In this document: piece after piece, positions 1-11,553 of the stretch
Position numbering within the stretch: position 1 is the stretch's first letter
Layout of the letters: each line of letters starts with the position of its first letter
Assembly (NCBI RefSeq): GCF_001661265.1
Contig: NW_017566994.1
Coordinates: forward strand, 248,001-312,000
Direction: 5' to 3'
From: Saitoella complicata NRRL Y-17804
Taxonomy: Eukaryota > Ascomycota > Saitoellomycetes > Saitoellales > Saitoellaceae
DNA length: 64,000 bases
Made by a program: the position numbers and the translations under genes
Notes under the pieces: generated by a model
Told to the model about the DNA's origin: nothing
The model's input: only the letters and a program-made list of their open reading frames with translations
Database searches by the model: none

Positions 1-927
1 TCCTTGAAAGTGTTTGGTCAAAATCACTGATCACGTGGACATGGAAGACCCTGAGAATAACTTTCAGGGAGTATGCTCTCTCATTTCTATTCTGTGTTCC
101 GGTACCGTCGCGACCCCATAGCCCTTCGATGCTCTTCGAAAGAACATGCTTCCGCATGCTCGACGAGTCTTTTCCACTCCCTTTTCACTCTCTATCCTTT
201 GCCGAGGCGGTCCTGCCTGTCCCTCAGCTCCTCTTGTTCACCCATAACCAATCTTGGACGCGCCATATCGTATCCCTGATCAATCATCATCTCTAGGCGG
301 AGGAGGTCCACAAGGCTGTACCATTTTCTGTGCATTTGAAATCAGCCGACGTCACCAAATCCCCAATTTCAACGCACCTCAATCATATTCAACCTCGTCC
401 TCTCCATAGTCTCTCCCAAACCCACAGACATATAATCCAGCATGGGGGCATGTCCAACAAAGCTAGACAGCGAATCACGGTGTTGGTTGACCAGCCATTG
501 GTGTTTGGATGTGTCGGCGTGACCGGTACCGATGTATCGGGATTGGAGGAGCTCGAGCTGGGATTGGACGCGAAGTTTGTCAGCCTGTCGACTGTTAGCA
601 AAGAATCATAGTCGACGTGCCCGCAGCCTCACCATTCTCTTCGTTGACACTCGTCGCAAATGGTCGAGGTTGATTCTCCTCAGGGTAATGTGGCGGTGCA
701 CCCATGTCCTGAGCGTCATAGGGAACTCCACACGACGGAGCCTCGAGCCCGACAGTACACGTACACCAAACAACATCTCCTGCCTCTACTCCTAAAGTCT
801 CGGTCTATCAACGTTCGATTCGCCGAGCGAACAATTCAATTCATTCCTTCGCGTCGTTTATCTTAAGGAGGTCACGGAGTTTCGTTATCAATTGAGCGTA
901 CGCGTCTGTGGATAAGAGACACCTACC
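1..927. other. Gene-free left flank and 5' region of clathrin heavy chain
   Basis: No convincing gene is visible here. Only short open frames occur. The best is a 54-codon frame from the ATG at 450 (starting MSNKARQRITVLVDQP), which I do not recognise and which has no supporting splice sites or family match. The last few hundred bases are the likely promoter and 5' UTR of the clathrin heavy chain gene that starts at 928. Confidence 0.5.
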
Positions 928-3900
928 ATGGCCGATCTTCCGATCACCTTCAAGGAGGAGCTTCAGGTGCGCATTAGTCGTTGTGGTTGTGGAATAACGG
1001 GCTAATTGGGTATGTAGCTCACCAATCTGGGTGTTCAACAAGCCAGCATTGGGTTTGCAAGTACTACACTTGAGTCTGACCGTTTCATCTGGTACGCCCG
1101 TCTTACCTCAATTGACGTTCCCGGCACCTTCTAACTGTGTCGCAGTATCAGAGAAAATGTCAACAACCAGAATTCTGTCGTCATTGTCGACCTTCAGAAC
1201 CCTTCGGCTCTGATGCGCCGTCCCATTACCGCCGACAGCGCAATCATGCACCCAGCCCAAAAGATCATCGCACTCAAGGCCGGCAGACAACTCCAGATTT
1301 TCAATCTCGACACCAAAGCCAAGGTCAAGGCCTACGTTATGGACTCCGATGTCGTCTTCTGGAAATGGATCTCCAACACCATCGTCGGTCTCGTGACCGA
1401 CTCCGCCGTCTACCACTGGAACATCGAGGCAAGCGGCGACGCCCCCACCAAGGTTTTCGACAGACACGCCAGTTTGAGCGGATGCCAGATTATCAACTAC
1501 AGAGTTAACTCGGCCGGAAAGTGGATGGTGCTTGTTGGAATTTCGCAGAAGGAGGGAAGGGTTGTGGGAAGCATGCAGCTCTACTCGACTGAGCGAGGAG
1601 TTTCGCAGCCAATTGAGGGACATGCGGCGGCTTTTGCGACGTTGAGGTTGGATGGCGCGCCGACGGATACTCAGCTTTTCACTTTCGCGGTTCGAACTGC
1701 TGCTGGTGCTAGGCTCCACATCATCGAGATCGATCACCAGGCTTCTAACCCTACTTTTGAGAAGAAGACTGTTGAGGTCTTCTTCCCGCCTGAGGCTGTG
1801 AACGACTTCCCGGTCGCCATGCAGATCTCGAAGAAGTTTGGAATTATCTACATGGTCACCAAGTATGGTTTCATCCACTTGTACGATTTGGAGACTGGAG
1901 CATGTATCTACATGAACCGCGTTTCTGGCGAGACCATCTTCGTCACTGCACCGCATGAGCAGAGTGCTGGTATCATTGGTGTCAACCGCAAGGGACAGGT
2001 TTTACTCGTTACGGTCGATACGGAGAAGATCATCCCTTACGTCCTCAACAACCTCAACAACACCACCTTGGCCGTCAAGTTGGCTTCGCGTGGTGACCTC
2101 CCCGGCGCCGATGATTTGTACGTCCAGCAGTTCAACCAGTTGTTCGGAAGTGGAAACTGGGGTGAAGCGGCGAAGGTCGCTGCTAACTCGCCGAGAGGTA
2201 TTCTGAGGACGCCGCAGACGATTGAGAAATTCAAGAACGTTCCGCTGCCGCCTGGACAGCTTTCGCCACTTTTGCAGTACTTCTCCATTCTCCTCGACAA
2301 GTCTGGGTTGAACAAGCATGAGTCAATTGAGCTTGCGCGACCTGTGTTGAACTCCAACCGTACCAATTTGTTGGAGAAGTGGTTGGGTGAGAACAAGTTG
2401 GAGTGTTCGGAGGAGCTGGGTGATATTGTTCGTCCGGCCGACTTGAACATTGCTTTGACGATCTACTTGAAAGCCAATGTCCCTGGGAAGGTTATTGCTT
2501 GTTTCGCCGAGACTGGACAGTTTGAGAAGATTGTTCCTTATGCGGCACAGGCTGGCTACCAACCCGACTACGCTGGTTTGTTGCAGCACATCGTCAGGAT
2601 TAACCCGGAGAAGGGTGCCGAGTTCGCTACTCAGCTCGCGAACCAGGAGGGTGGATCATTGGTTGATGTTGACCGCGTTGTGGACGTGTTCATGAGCCAG
2701 AACATGATCCAGCAGGCGACTGCCTTCTTGTTGGACGCGTTGAAGGATAACCGTCCTGAGCAGGCTGATCAACAGACGAGGTTGTTGGAGATGAACTTGT
2801 TGAACGCACCTCAGGTTGCGGACGCCATCTTGGGTAATGAAATGTTCACCCACTACGACCGTCCCCGCATTGCTTCTCTCTGTGAGAAGGCTGGGTTGTT
2901 CCAGAGGGCGCTTGAGCATTATGATGATATCAAGGATATCAAGCGCGTTGTTGTCAACACCCAGGTTCTTAACCCTGAGTGGATCGTGCAGTACTTCGGA
3001 AAGTTGAATGTTGAGCAGAGCTTTGACTGCTTGAAGGAGATGCTCAAGGTCAACATGAGGCAGAACTTGCAAATTGTTGTGCAGATCGCGACGAAGTACT
3101 CTGACCTCCTCGGTGCGCAGCGTTTGATCGACTTGTTCGAGCAGTTCAAGACGAGTGAAGGATTGTACTACTACCTCGGCTCCATTGTCAACTTGTCTGA
3201 GGATTCCGAGGTGCAGTTTAAGTACATTCAGGCTGCTTGTGCCATCGGACAGTTCAAGGAGGTTGAGAGAATTTGTCGTGATTCGAACCACTACAACCCT
3301 GAGAAGGTCAAGAACTTTTTGAAGGAGGCCAAGTTGGCGGATCAGTTGCCTTTGATCATCGTCTGCGACAGGTTCAACTTTGTCCATGACTTAGTCTTGT
3401 ACCTCTACCAGAACCAGTTGTTCAAGTTCATTGAGGTTTACGTGCAGCGTGTTAACCCCTCCCGCACTCCCGCTGTTGTTGGTGGTCTTTTGGATGTCGA
3501 CTGTGATGAGAGCATTGTTGAGGGACTTTTGTCTTCTGTCCTGGGACAGGTTCCTATCGATGAGCTCGTTGCTGAGCTTGAGCGCCGTAACAGGCTCAAG
3601 TTGCTCTTGCCTTTCTTGGAGGCTACTCTCAACGCTGGATCCCAGGAGCCGGCTGTGTACAACGCTCTTGCCAAGATTTACATCGACAGCAACAACAACC
3701 CTGAGAAGTTCTTGAAGGAGAACGACTTATACGACTCCCTTGTTGTCGGAAAGTACTGCGAGAAGCGTGATCCTTACCTCGCGTTCATTGCCTACCAGAA
3801 GGGACAGAATGACATGGAGCTCGTTCACATCACCAACGAGAACTCTATGTACAAGCACCAAGCTCGTTACCTCGTTAACCGCGGTGACTCTGACCTTTGG

Positions 3901-6063
3901 GCCACTGTCTTGGACGAGAACAACATGCACCGTCGCCAGTTGGTCGACCAGGTTGTTGTTACTGCTGTTCCCGAGTCTACTGACCCCGAGAAGGTCTCTG
4001 TTGCTGTCAAGTCCTTCATGGCTGCTGACCTGCCGCACGAGTTGATTGAGTTGTTGGAGAAGATCATTCTTGAGCCTTCGCCGTTCAACGACAATGCCAA
4101 CTTGCAGAACCTGCTTATCCTCACTGCCATCAAGGCCGACAAGACCCGTGTCATGGACTACGTTCACAAGTTGGATGCGTACGATGCTGCTGATATTGCC
4201 GGTATCGCCATCGATGCTGGTTTGCACGAGGAGGCTTTCGAGATCTACAAGAAGATCGGAGACCAGGGCGCCGCTATCAATGTCCTCATCGAGCACATTG
4301 TCTCTCTTGACCGTGCTGCCGACTTTGCTGAGAGCATCGACACCCCTGATGTCTGGAGCCGCCTCGCTAAGGCTCAGTTGGACGGATTAAGGATCAAGGA
4401 TTCCATCGACTCTTACGTCCGTGCCAACGACCCCAGCAATTACGCTGAGTTGATCGAGATTGCCTCCCGTGCTGGTAAGTACGAGGACCTCATCCGCTAC
4501 TTGCAGATGGCCCGCAACACCGTTCGTGAGCCCTTGGTCGACAGCGAGTTGCTCTTTGCTCTAGCCAAGATCGACAAGGTTCACGAGATGGAGGACTTCC
4601 TCCAGGCCACCAACGTTGCTGACGTGAACGCCGTCGGTGACCGTGCTTACGAGGATGGTCTCTATCAGGCTGCCAAGATTTTGTTCAACAGCGTCTCCAA
4701 CTGGGGCAAGCTCGCTTCTACTTTGGTTTACCTCGAGGAATACCAGAACGCCGTGGACTGCGCCCGTAAGGCCAACAGCACCAAGATCTGGAAGCAGGTT
4801 AACCAAGCATGTGTTGACAAGCGTGAGTTCCGTCTCGCTCAGATCTGTGGTTTGAACTTGATCGTTCACGCCGAGGAGTTGTCCGACCTCGTTAAGCAAT
4901 ACGAGTACAATGGATTCTTCGACGAGCTCATCGCTTTATTGGAGGCTGGTACTGGTCTTGAGCGTGCTCATATGGGTATCTTTACCGAGTTGGCGATTGC
5001 TTACAGCAAGTACCACCCTGAGCAGTTGATGGAGCACTTGAAGTTGTTCTGGTCTAGGATTAACATTCCTAAGGCGATCCGTGGATGCGAGGCTGCTCAT
5101 TTGTGGCCTGAGCTTATCTTCCTTACCGTTCATTACGATGAGTTCGATAATGCTGCTCTGGTCATGATGGAGCATGCCGCTGATGCTTGGGAGCACTCTT
5201 CGTTCAGGGATATTTTGATTAAGTGTCACAACATCGAGATCTACTACAAGGCGATTAACTTCTACCTTCAGCAGCAGCCTACGCTCTTGACTGATCTTCT
5301 TGCTGCTCTCGCTGCTCGTCTTGACCACACCCGTGTGGTTAACATGTTCTTGAAGAGCGACAACATCCCTCTCATCCGCTCTTACCTGGTCTCTGTCCAG
5401 GACAGGAACGTCGAGGCTGTCAACAACGCCTACCATGACTTGTTGATCGAGGAGGAAGACTACAAATCTCTCCGCGACTCAATCGACAACTTCAACCGCT
5501 ACGACCCCATCGCCCTCGCCAAGCGCCTGGAGAAGCACGAACTTCTCGAGTTCCGACGAATTGCCGCCTACCTCTACCGCAAGAACAAGCGATGGCCACA
5601 ATCTATCGCTTTGTCCAAGGAGGACAAGCTCTTCAAGGACGCGATGGAGACAGCACGGGATTCCGGGAAGAAGGAGGTTGCGGAGGAGTTGTTGTCGTAC
5701 TTCGTTGATGTTGGTAACAAGGAGTGTTTCGCGGCTATGTTGTACACGTGTTACGACCTTCTTGACCTCGACCTTGTTATGGAGCTTAGCTGGAGACATG
5801 GATTGTCTGATTACTCCATGCCATACCAAATCCAGAAGATGCGGGAGCAAACCACGCGACTTACTGCGCTGGAGAAGGATAACGAGGAGAGAAAGAAGAA
5901 GGAGGTCGAGGGCGAGAAGATTGAGGCTGAGACTCCTATGATGGGCATTGGACAGCCTTTGATGATTACTGGTGGTCCGGGAATGATGGGCGCACAGCCT
6001 ACTGGGTACGGTGGTTTCCAGAACGGAATGGCGCCGCAGGGAACTGGGTTCCGTCAGTTCTAG
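928..6063 (+). CDS. CHC1: Clathrin heavy chain
   Basis: Clathrin heavy chain is the triskelion leg that polymerises into the coat of endocytic and trans-Golgi vesicles. I read three exons: 928..966, 1018..1091 and 1146..6063, with introns of 51 and 54 nt. The joined protein is 1676 residues, the usual family length. The start [13 protein letters not shown], the splice into [13 protein letters not shown], and the split Cys codon leading into [17 protein letters not shown] match the conserved start of the N-terminal beta-propeller (about residues 1-330). The rest is the linker and the long alpha-helical CHCR repeat leg. The tail is rich in Met, Gly and Pro and contains an LMIT stretch, like other fungal clathrins. 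Codon use is strongly biased (AAG, AAC, GTT, CTC), as expected for an abundant protein. The ATG at 1213 inside exon 3 is not the real start, because the upstream exons restore conserved sequence in frame. Confidence 0.97.
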
Positions 6064-6467
6064 ACGCCCGGTTGCCGGATGAAAATAACAGGTGTGAAGA
6101 TAGGGAGTGGTGAAGTGTAATGGGGTGTTTTTATGTCCTTGTGTACGCTTTTTGCTTATGATTTAGAGATCTGTGCCGGGTTTTGGCAATCTTTCTATAC
6201 TGTATATACCCTATACTCAAACTCACGCCCACTGTCCTTTCGTAATCGTGAGGTTTCAATCGCCGGCGATGGGATTCAGGCCGTCGTGCGTTGACAGTTC
6301 ATTCCGGAACGTCGCGCGAACAAGGAAGCATGGTCTAACTCCAACGTCAGAGCTCGAATAGCCGAGACGGGCATTAAAAATAAACTGAGCACGTAATCAG
6401 GCGGCAAACCACCAAACACAAAGTCCGTAAGGCAACGGCAAGCCGATACCAGGGGATCCAAAGGAGG
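6064..6467. other. Intergenic, clathrin 3' end to BRE4-like gene
   Basis: About 400 bp holding the 3' UTR of the clathrin gene and the promoter of the next gene on the same strand. No gene, repeat or RNA is visible. Confidence 0.6.
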
Positions 6468-9400
6468 ATGCCTCGACGAATACCATGGCCACGGCCAGCG
6501 CGATGGCCAATACCAAATTCAATACCAGCACGGCTCCGCGCACCCGTAGCCGCCGCTCTCCCCCTCATCAAGCCCCTTCTCGCGACCCTCATCTGTGGAA
6601 TCTTTCCTTTAATTCGCCCCGTCGCCGCCTTCATGGGACAATATTCATTTCTCCCCATCACGATTCTCTATCTATTCTTCTTCCCCAAACCTACCATCGG
6701 GGCGCAACTTCAAGCTACGATTCTCGGACTTGGCGGGATGCTATTAGGGTTAGCATGGTCACTCTTCGGACGTGGAGTCGGTGCGAAGATTAACTCGGAG
6801 GGAGGCGTTGGTCGGGCAGTCATGGGTGTCTGGCTCGTTATGGGCGGCTTTGGGATGGCCCTCGTCAAGAGCTTGTTCCCGCGTTTAACGGCGTTCAGTA
6901 TGATGTTCCTGTTCATTTCCATCTGGGGTTTAACGAACGAAGTTGAGACTACACACCTTACATCGCGCGACTTCCTCGACCTTTTCTGGCCGACACTCTT
7001 TGCGGCGCTGTCGACGCTGCTGGTCTCTGTCTTGATTCTTCCTAAGACAGCGACGGGGGCCTACGAAGCGCGGTTGTTATCGACAATATCGACGTCGCGT
7101 ACTCTGTTGTCTGTCGCGACCAAGCAGTTTTTCTACCCGTCAAGTGCGGAGCATGCTGATACGCAGAGTCTTACCGACCTACAGGCAAAGCTGAGAAGTG
7201 ACATCGATGCGATGAGCGCGGCGTACACAGAGGCACGACACGAGATCGGTGTTGGCTATATCCCACTCGAACAGTTCCGCCCATTCGCGGAGGGTATGAG
7301 GTTGGTCAGGGCAAGTATGAGCGGAGAGATGAGTGGTGCGATCTTCGAAGAACTCGAAGCATTCCAATCACATACTCCGGCTCCGACATCACCGATCCCT
7401 GAGGAGCATGAGGGTAAAGAGGCAGAGGAAGAGGATGAGGAGGATGGAGATGAGGGTTTTGGGTTGGAGAGGATTGGGACGTTTGATTACACGGCTAACA
7501 ACCCGTTCACTATCGTCCATCAACGTCCGTCACTACAGACACTAACATCAGGAGGCCGGCCACCGTCCAAGACTGTATCACTCCGCTCCCTTTCCGGCGT
7601 CGCGACGCCGAGAGCTTCTGGGTCGGGGTGTCCACGACATGGCCATTCGGCGGCCACGAGCATGTTGAGGCCACCTATTGATAAGGAGTTACCGAAACCG
7701 AACCAGCTCCTGGGATTGTTGACGCATTTTCGTGCATCTTCCCTCTCGTTGTCTGAGACGCTTGATCAGGGTTTCGCTTTGATTTCTTCCATTACGGCAT
7801 ACGCCCTCGGTACGACATCTGCGACCTCGCCTCCGCCTCCTCATGCGCTCATTTCTGGGTATAGGCTGAGGTTGAATACGAGTATCGATGAGTTTCGGAA
7901 GGAGTACAGGAAGGGGTTGGAAATTGCAGGTATGAGTATGGATGTATTCATGAGTGAGATGTATTTGGTGAGTGGATTTATGGTCGGACTTCTCCAGGTC
8001 GCTGTTGAAGTCGACAAGATGGTCGGTCTATGCCACCATCTCCTTGACCTCCGCTCCAACACCAATCGCAAGAAGATTTTCCTACCCAGGATTGGAGGCG
8101 AGTGGTGGAGGAGTGGAAGTGGGAGAAACGATGATGCGTATGGAGGAATGGGAGTGCCGGGCGTAAATGGTGGTGGTACGGGACGGGATGGGGATTTGGC
8201 GGATGAGCATGAACCTCAGCCGTGGTGGTATGCGAGTTCGAGAAAGAAGAGGGAGAGGAAGGATGAGGAGGAGGCGGCGGGTGATCACCCCGATCACGAC
8301 GACCAGGAAGATGATAACGAAGTACGACCACCCACTCCAGGACATGCGTACGTGAAAAAGAGAAATCAGAGATGGGTCAAGTTCCGGCTTTGGTTGGCAA
8401 AGGCACTTTACGCACGACACTCCCACCACGCCAAATTCGCGTTCAAGATGGCGTTTGGACTCGGTCTACTAGGTCTTTCCGCATGGTTACCCTCTTCGCA
8501 GTCATGGTATATCCATCACCGCGGGACATGGATGATCATCTCTTTCTTCTATACGTTGGAGGGATCGACTGGGGCTACGGTACGTGTGTGTACACTCCGC
8601 ATGATTGGAACGACGGCGGGTGCGATTTATGCTTGGATCGCGGTAATGATATCGCAGAATCATCCCGAGGCCTTGGCGTTTTTCGTTGCCTTGGCAGCGA
8701 TACCGATGAGCTGGTTCATCATGCGGACGGCGTACCAAGGTATCGGTGTCGTTTCCGCTATCACCCTTCCTCCAATTCTGTTTCTGCCATATCTTGGGGT
8801 GGTTGAATTCACGCCCGGTCAAGTCGCATTGGTGGCGTTGTATCGTGGGTACCAAATCGCGTTGGGTATCATGGCTTCGTTGACGATTAACCTGTTCTTC
8901 TGGCCGTACCATGCGAGAAGTCACTTGATCTCGACATTGAGTCAAAGTATTGAGGATATGTCACGGTACTACCTCTCTATCTCCCGTCAAAACCTGAAGC
9001 ACGGCGTGGCACCTACCGCACCGACCGCGGAGAAGTTGAAGAGTTTCCAGAGGGTCGAGGAGTGGTGTCAGGAGGGAATCACGCATACCCGCGCGCTTCT
9101 GGGACTCGTGCAGTTGGAGTTACGGTTGTTGCCGTTGCCGATCGCGACGTATAAGGAGATTATCCCGAAGCTGCAGATCATCTTTGATTCCTTCACCAGC
9201 ATTCGGCGAATTAGGGAACACCTCGTCGGTGAAGTCCGCAAAGAAGTCGTTTCCCTCGTCCTCGAACAGAGAAAAGATCTGGTCTCCTCGGTCTTGCTCA
9301 ACCTCTTCGCATGTTCGAAGGCGTTACAGTCACGTTCGCCTATGCCCCAGTTCCTGCCGAGCCCGTTACAGGCGCAAGAGAGGCTGTTACAGACGATCAA

Positions 9401-9722
9401 GACACACCTACGACAACAATTCAACCGATTCGATTTCCAGTATCTCTACTTCTTTGCCGAAGCTGAAGCCCTACGGACGGCATGTGCGGCGATTGAGGAG
9501 TTGGTGGTGTGCGTGAAGGAAGTCGTCGGTGAAAGTGCCTTTTTGAGTTTAGGGATGGTTCCTGGTGCTGGGCCGAGTGGGATGATGTCGCCGTATGGGA
9601 GGACGCCGGTGAATAGTGGGAGGGGGACGCCGAAGATTATGGTTACGGGGCCTGTGACGCCGGAGGAGGGGGAGGTGCTGGATACGTATGCTGATGGGAG
9701 GAAGAGGGCGAATAGTTTGTGA
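6468..9722 (+). CDS. BRE4-like ArAE_2 family membrane protein
   Basis: A single-exon gene for a 1084-residue polytopic protein. It has two blocks of membrane segments, about residues 35-190 and 665-810. They flank a long hydrophilic middle that includes an acidic stretch around residues 305-325 and a Gly/Asp/Glu-rich stretch around 550-620. This architecture is typical of the fungal family with an N-terminal six-TM putative ER transporter domain (ArAE_2_N, formerly DUF2422) and a C-terminal ArAE_2/FUSC-like domain (formerly DUF2421). Yeast Bre4 (brefeldin A sensitivity) is the named member. The second block contains the conserved stretch WYIHHRGTWMIISFFYTLEG followed by further helices and the motif FFWPYHAR. 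The family is thought to export aromatic acids or act in endomembranes; the substrate is not known. The start is the first ATG in frame, just after an AAAGGAGG leader. An extra upstream exon cannot be excluded. Confidence 0.8.
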   Translation: MPRRIPWPRPARWPIPNSIPARLRAPVAAALPLIKPLLATLICGIFPLIRPVAAFMGQYSFLPITILYLFFFPKPTIGAQLQATILGLGGMLLGLAWSLFGRGVGAKINSEGGVGRAVMGVWLVMGGFGMALVKSLFPRLTAFSMMFLFISIWGLTNEVETTHLTSRDFLDLFWPTLFAALSTLLVSVLILPKTATGAYEARLLSTISTSRTLLSVATKQFFYPSSAEHADTQSLTDLQAKLRSDIDAMSAAYTEARHEIGVGYIPLEQFRPFAEGMRLVRASMSGEMSGAIFEELEAFQSHTPAPTSPIPEEHEGKEAEEEDEEDGDEGFGLERIGTFDYTANNPFTIVHQRPSLQTLTSGGRPPSKTVSLRSLSGVATPRASGSGCPRHGHSAATSMLRPPIDKELPKPNQLLGLLTHFRASSLSLSETLDQGFALISSITAYALGTTSATSPPPPHALISGYRLRLNTSIDEFRKEYRKGLEIAGMSMDVFMSEMYLVSGFMVGLLQVAVEVDKMVGLCHHLLDLRSNTNRKKIFLPRIGGEWWRSGSGRNDDAYGGMGVPGVNGGGTGRDGDLADEHEPQPWWYASSRKKRERKDEEEAAGDHPDHDDQEDDNEVRPPTPGHAYVKKRNQRWVKFRLWLAKALYARHSHHAKFAFKMAFGLGLLGLSAWLPSSQSWYIHHRGTWMIISFFYTLEGSTGATVRVCTLRMIGTTAGAIYAWIAVMISQNHPEALAFFVALAAIPMSWFIMRTAYQGIGVVSAITLPPILFLPYLGVVEFTPGQVALVALYRGYQIALGIMASLTINLFFWPYHARSHLISTLSQSIEDMSRYYLSISRQNLKHGVAPTAPTAEKLKSFQRVEEWCQEGITHTRALLGLVQLELRLLPLPIATYKEIIPKLQIIFDSFTSIRRIREHLVGEVRKEVVSLVLEQRKDLVSSVLLNLFACSKALQSRSPMPQFLPSPLQAQERLLQTIKTHLRQQFNRFDFQYLYFFAEAEALRTACAAIEELVVCVKEVVGESAFLSLGMVPGAGPSGMMSPYGRTPVNSGRGTPKIMVTGPVTPEEGEVLDTYADGRKRANSL

Positions 9723-10194
9723 GATGTGCGATGTGGGATGGGATATAGACGATACATGGTTTTTTACATACAGATACATACATATATGAGCAGTTTGTGA
9801 TGGGATTTTTTTTGGGTTGGACGGGCGTTTGCTACAGCTATATATGATTGAGTTTCACAGAGGAAAAGAGTCGAGGGCTTCAGTAACAAACAGAGACTGT
9901 CTAAGCCAAGTTTGAATAGAGATATATCACAATCATTACCATGACTACCTCCATTGCGATTCCAATTGGTCCAGTCTTGAGTTACCCTCGATCGGTGGCT
10001 GGGACGTGCCATGTTCGACCGACGCGTTCGCACGGTCAGAGTCCGTATTGCTCAGCTGACCCCGAGATCCCGATGATTGGTCGCAGATTTGCAGGTGTAC
10101 GACTCGCATACGTGAATGACTCGCACAAATCTAGACTAGGGTCTGATGGATCAGTCAGGCTTCAACATCCCTTGAAGACAGTCGCACGCAACGC
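9723..10194. other. Convergent intergenic region
   Basis: About 470 bp between the 3' ends of the BRE4-like gene (plus) and ASA1 (minus). Only 3' UTR-like AT-rich sequence is seen near 9760-9850. No gene or RNA is supported. Confidence 0.5.
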
Positions 10195-11400
10195 TCAATA
10201 CACCTCCCACAAACTAATCTTCCCATCCTTACTCCCCACCCCAACCCAATTCTTCCCTTGTCCCCCCCTCCCAAACGCGACTGCGTAAATGCTTTCTTTG
10301 TGCCATTTCAACACCGCGAGCTGTTTTGGCTCTTTCCCCTTACGTCGCCATATTCGAATTTTGCCGTCCCACCCCCCCGTCGCGAATATCTCCCCATCGT
10401 CACGGATATCCAGGGCCTGTAGCCCGGAATGTGTCGTATTATACACCGCCGGCTCCGACGTAGGACTGCCGGTACTGGGTGAGGAGGAGGGGAAGAGAGG
10501 GTGGAACGCGATCATCGCGTCCGCAGCCGTAGTAACGAACCACTCCCTCGACGGATGTACACCCAAACTCAATACCGGCTGTGAATGCACCTTCGAATCA
10601 TAGACCGTCTCCCACGTCCCATTCGCTGTAAGTTTCATGACGACCGTGTACCCGGATTCGTAGCCTGCTAGGAGGGTAGTGGGGGCGAGGAGTGCGACGG
10701 CCATGACCATCCCCGGTTTCTCATTGGAGGAAAGGGTGGGGGTGACGTTTGTGTGAAGACGGGTGCAGGTGGGTAGGGTGTTTATGTCGATGCCGTCGGA
10801 ATCTTGGACGGCGGGTGTGGCGATCATGAGTTGTGGTTGAGGCTGGTCCTTGTCCTCGTCGAGGGTGGAGGAGGTCGGAGGGTGGATGGGAAGGGCTGCA
10901 AATTGGCAAAAGTTTAGTGCGTTGATGTGGAGGGTGCAGAGTTTCCATGGTTGTGGGCGGGGGAGGTCGAGTCCGTCGACGGGCAGGACGGTCGATAACG
11001 GCTGTGCTGGTGGTCCCTTCACCTCACCATCCCAACCCTCATCTTCACTTATCCTCATCGAAGACTCCATGGACCTCGACGTCGCCGGCAAGAATAGCGA
11101 CGCAGATCCCCTCGCGGGCGCAGGAGGAACCTCCCACACATGTATCGTATTATCCCTCCCATGCGTCACAACCCTCCCCTTCCCCTCTTCCCCTGGCCAT
11201 CCCTCAACTTTTAGCAGTCCCTCTTTGTGTGCGCGCCATACTGCGCGTGGGCGACGTGTGCTCAGTGACCAGATAACGACGAAGCCATCTGCGTCGCCGG
11301 ATATGAGGTCCTCGGAGGCCGGGAGAACTGCGAGAGTGTTTATTTGGGAGGCGTGGCCGCGAAAGATGTAGGAGGGTGTTGGTGGGGGGAGGGAGGGCAT
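10195..11400 (-). CDS. ASA1: ASTRA-associated protein 1 (WD40)
   Basis: A single-exon WD40 protein of 401 residues. The N-terminus has the Asa1-type pattern TPSYIFRGHASQINTLAVL, followed by LISGDADGFVVIWSLSTRRP, a HGRDNTIHVWEV repeat and C-terminal repeats ending GSKDGKISLWEVY. Asa1 is a subunit of the nuclear ASTRA chromatin assembly, which links PIKK kinases (Tra1/TOR) with the TTT and Rvb machinery. I placed the start at the ATG at 11400 because the longer open frame to 11499 begins with GTG and adds no conserved sequence. Codons around 10,700-10,900 encode low-complexity loops between blades. It shares a 153-bp divergent promoter with the zinc-finger gene at 11554. Confidence 0.85.
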   Translation of the reverse strand: MPSLPPPTPSYIFRGHASQINTLAVLPASEDLISGDADGFVVIWSLSTRRPRAVWRAHKEGLLKVEGWPGEEGKGRVVTHGRDNTIHVWEVPPAPARGSASLFLPATSRSMESSMRISEDEGWDGEVKGPPAQPLSTVLPVDGLDLPRPQPWKLCTLHINALNFCQFAALPIHPPTSSTLDEDKDQPQPQLMIATPAVQDSDGIDINTLPTCTRLHTNVTPTLSSNEKPGMVMAVALLAPTTLLAGYESGYTVVMKLTANGTWETVYDSKVHSQPVLSLGVHPSREWFVTTAADAMIAFHPLFPSSSPSTGSPTSEPAVYNTTHSGLQALDIRDDGEIFATGGWDGKIRIWRRKGKEPKQLAVLKWHKESIYAVAFGRGGQGKNWVGVGSKDGKISLWEVY

Positions 11401-11553
11401 GCCGGTGATTGTTGGAGGTGTCGAGGAGGAGGTGTAACGTAGACTTTGGCGGTTCTCGGCCGATGCAGGGTCCCACGCACCGCGACAAAAAAGTTCCACC
11501 GATAAGATTGCAAAGACAACACCAAGGTACTCCCATTACTCTCATTCATCATC
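11401..11553. promoter_or_regulatory. Divergent promoter, ASA1 and LYAR-type gene
   Basis: The 153 bp between the two start codons must carry both promoters. No TATA box or named factor site is obvious. Confidence 0.5.

Noticed and set aside
11401-11499. 33-codon N-terminal extension of ASA1
   Set aside because: It begins with GTG, which is not a normal nuclear start in fungi, and it is not conserved. The same logic removed extensions in SET1, RET3, PCH2, UTP11, MAK11, DAD3 and others.
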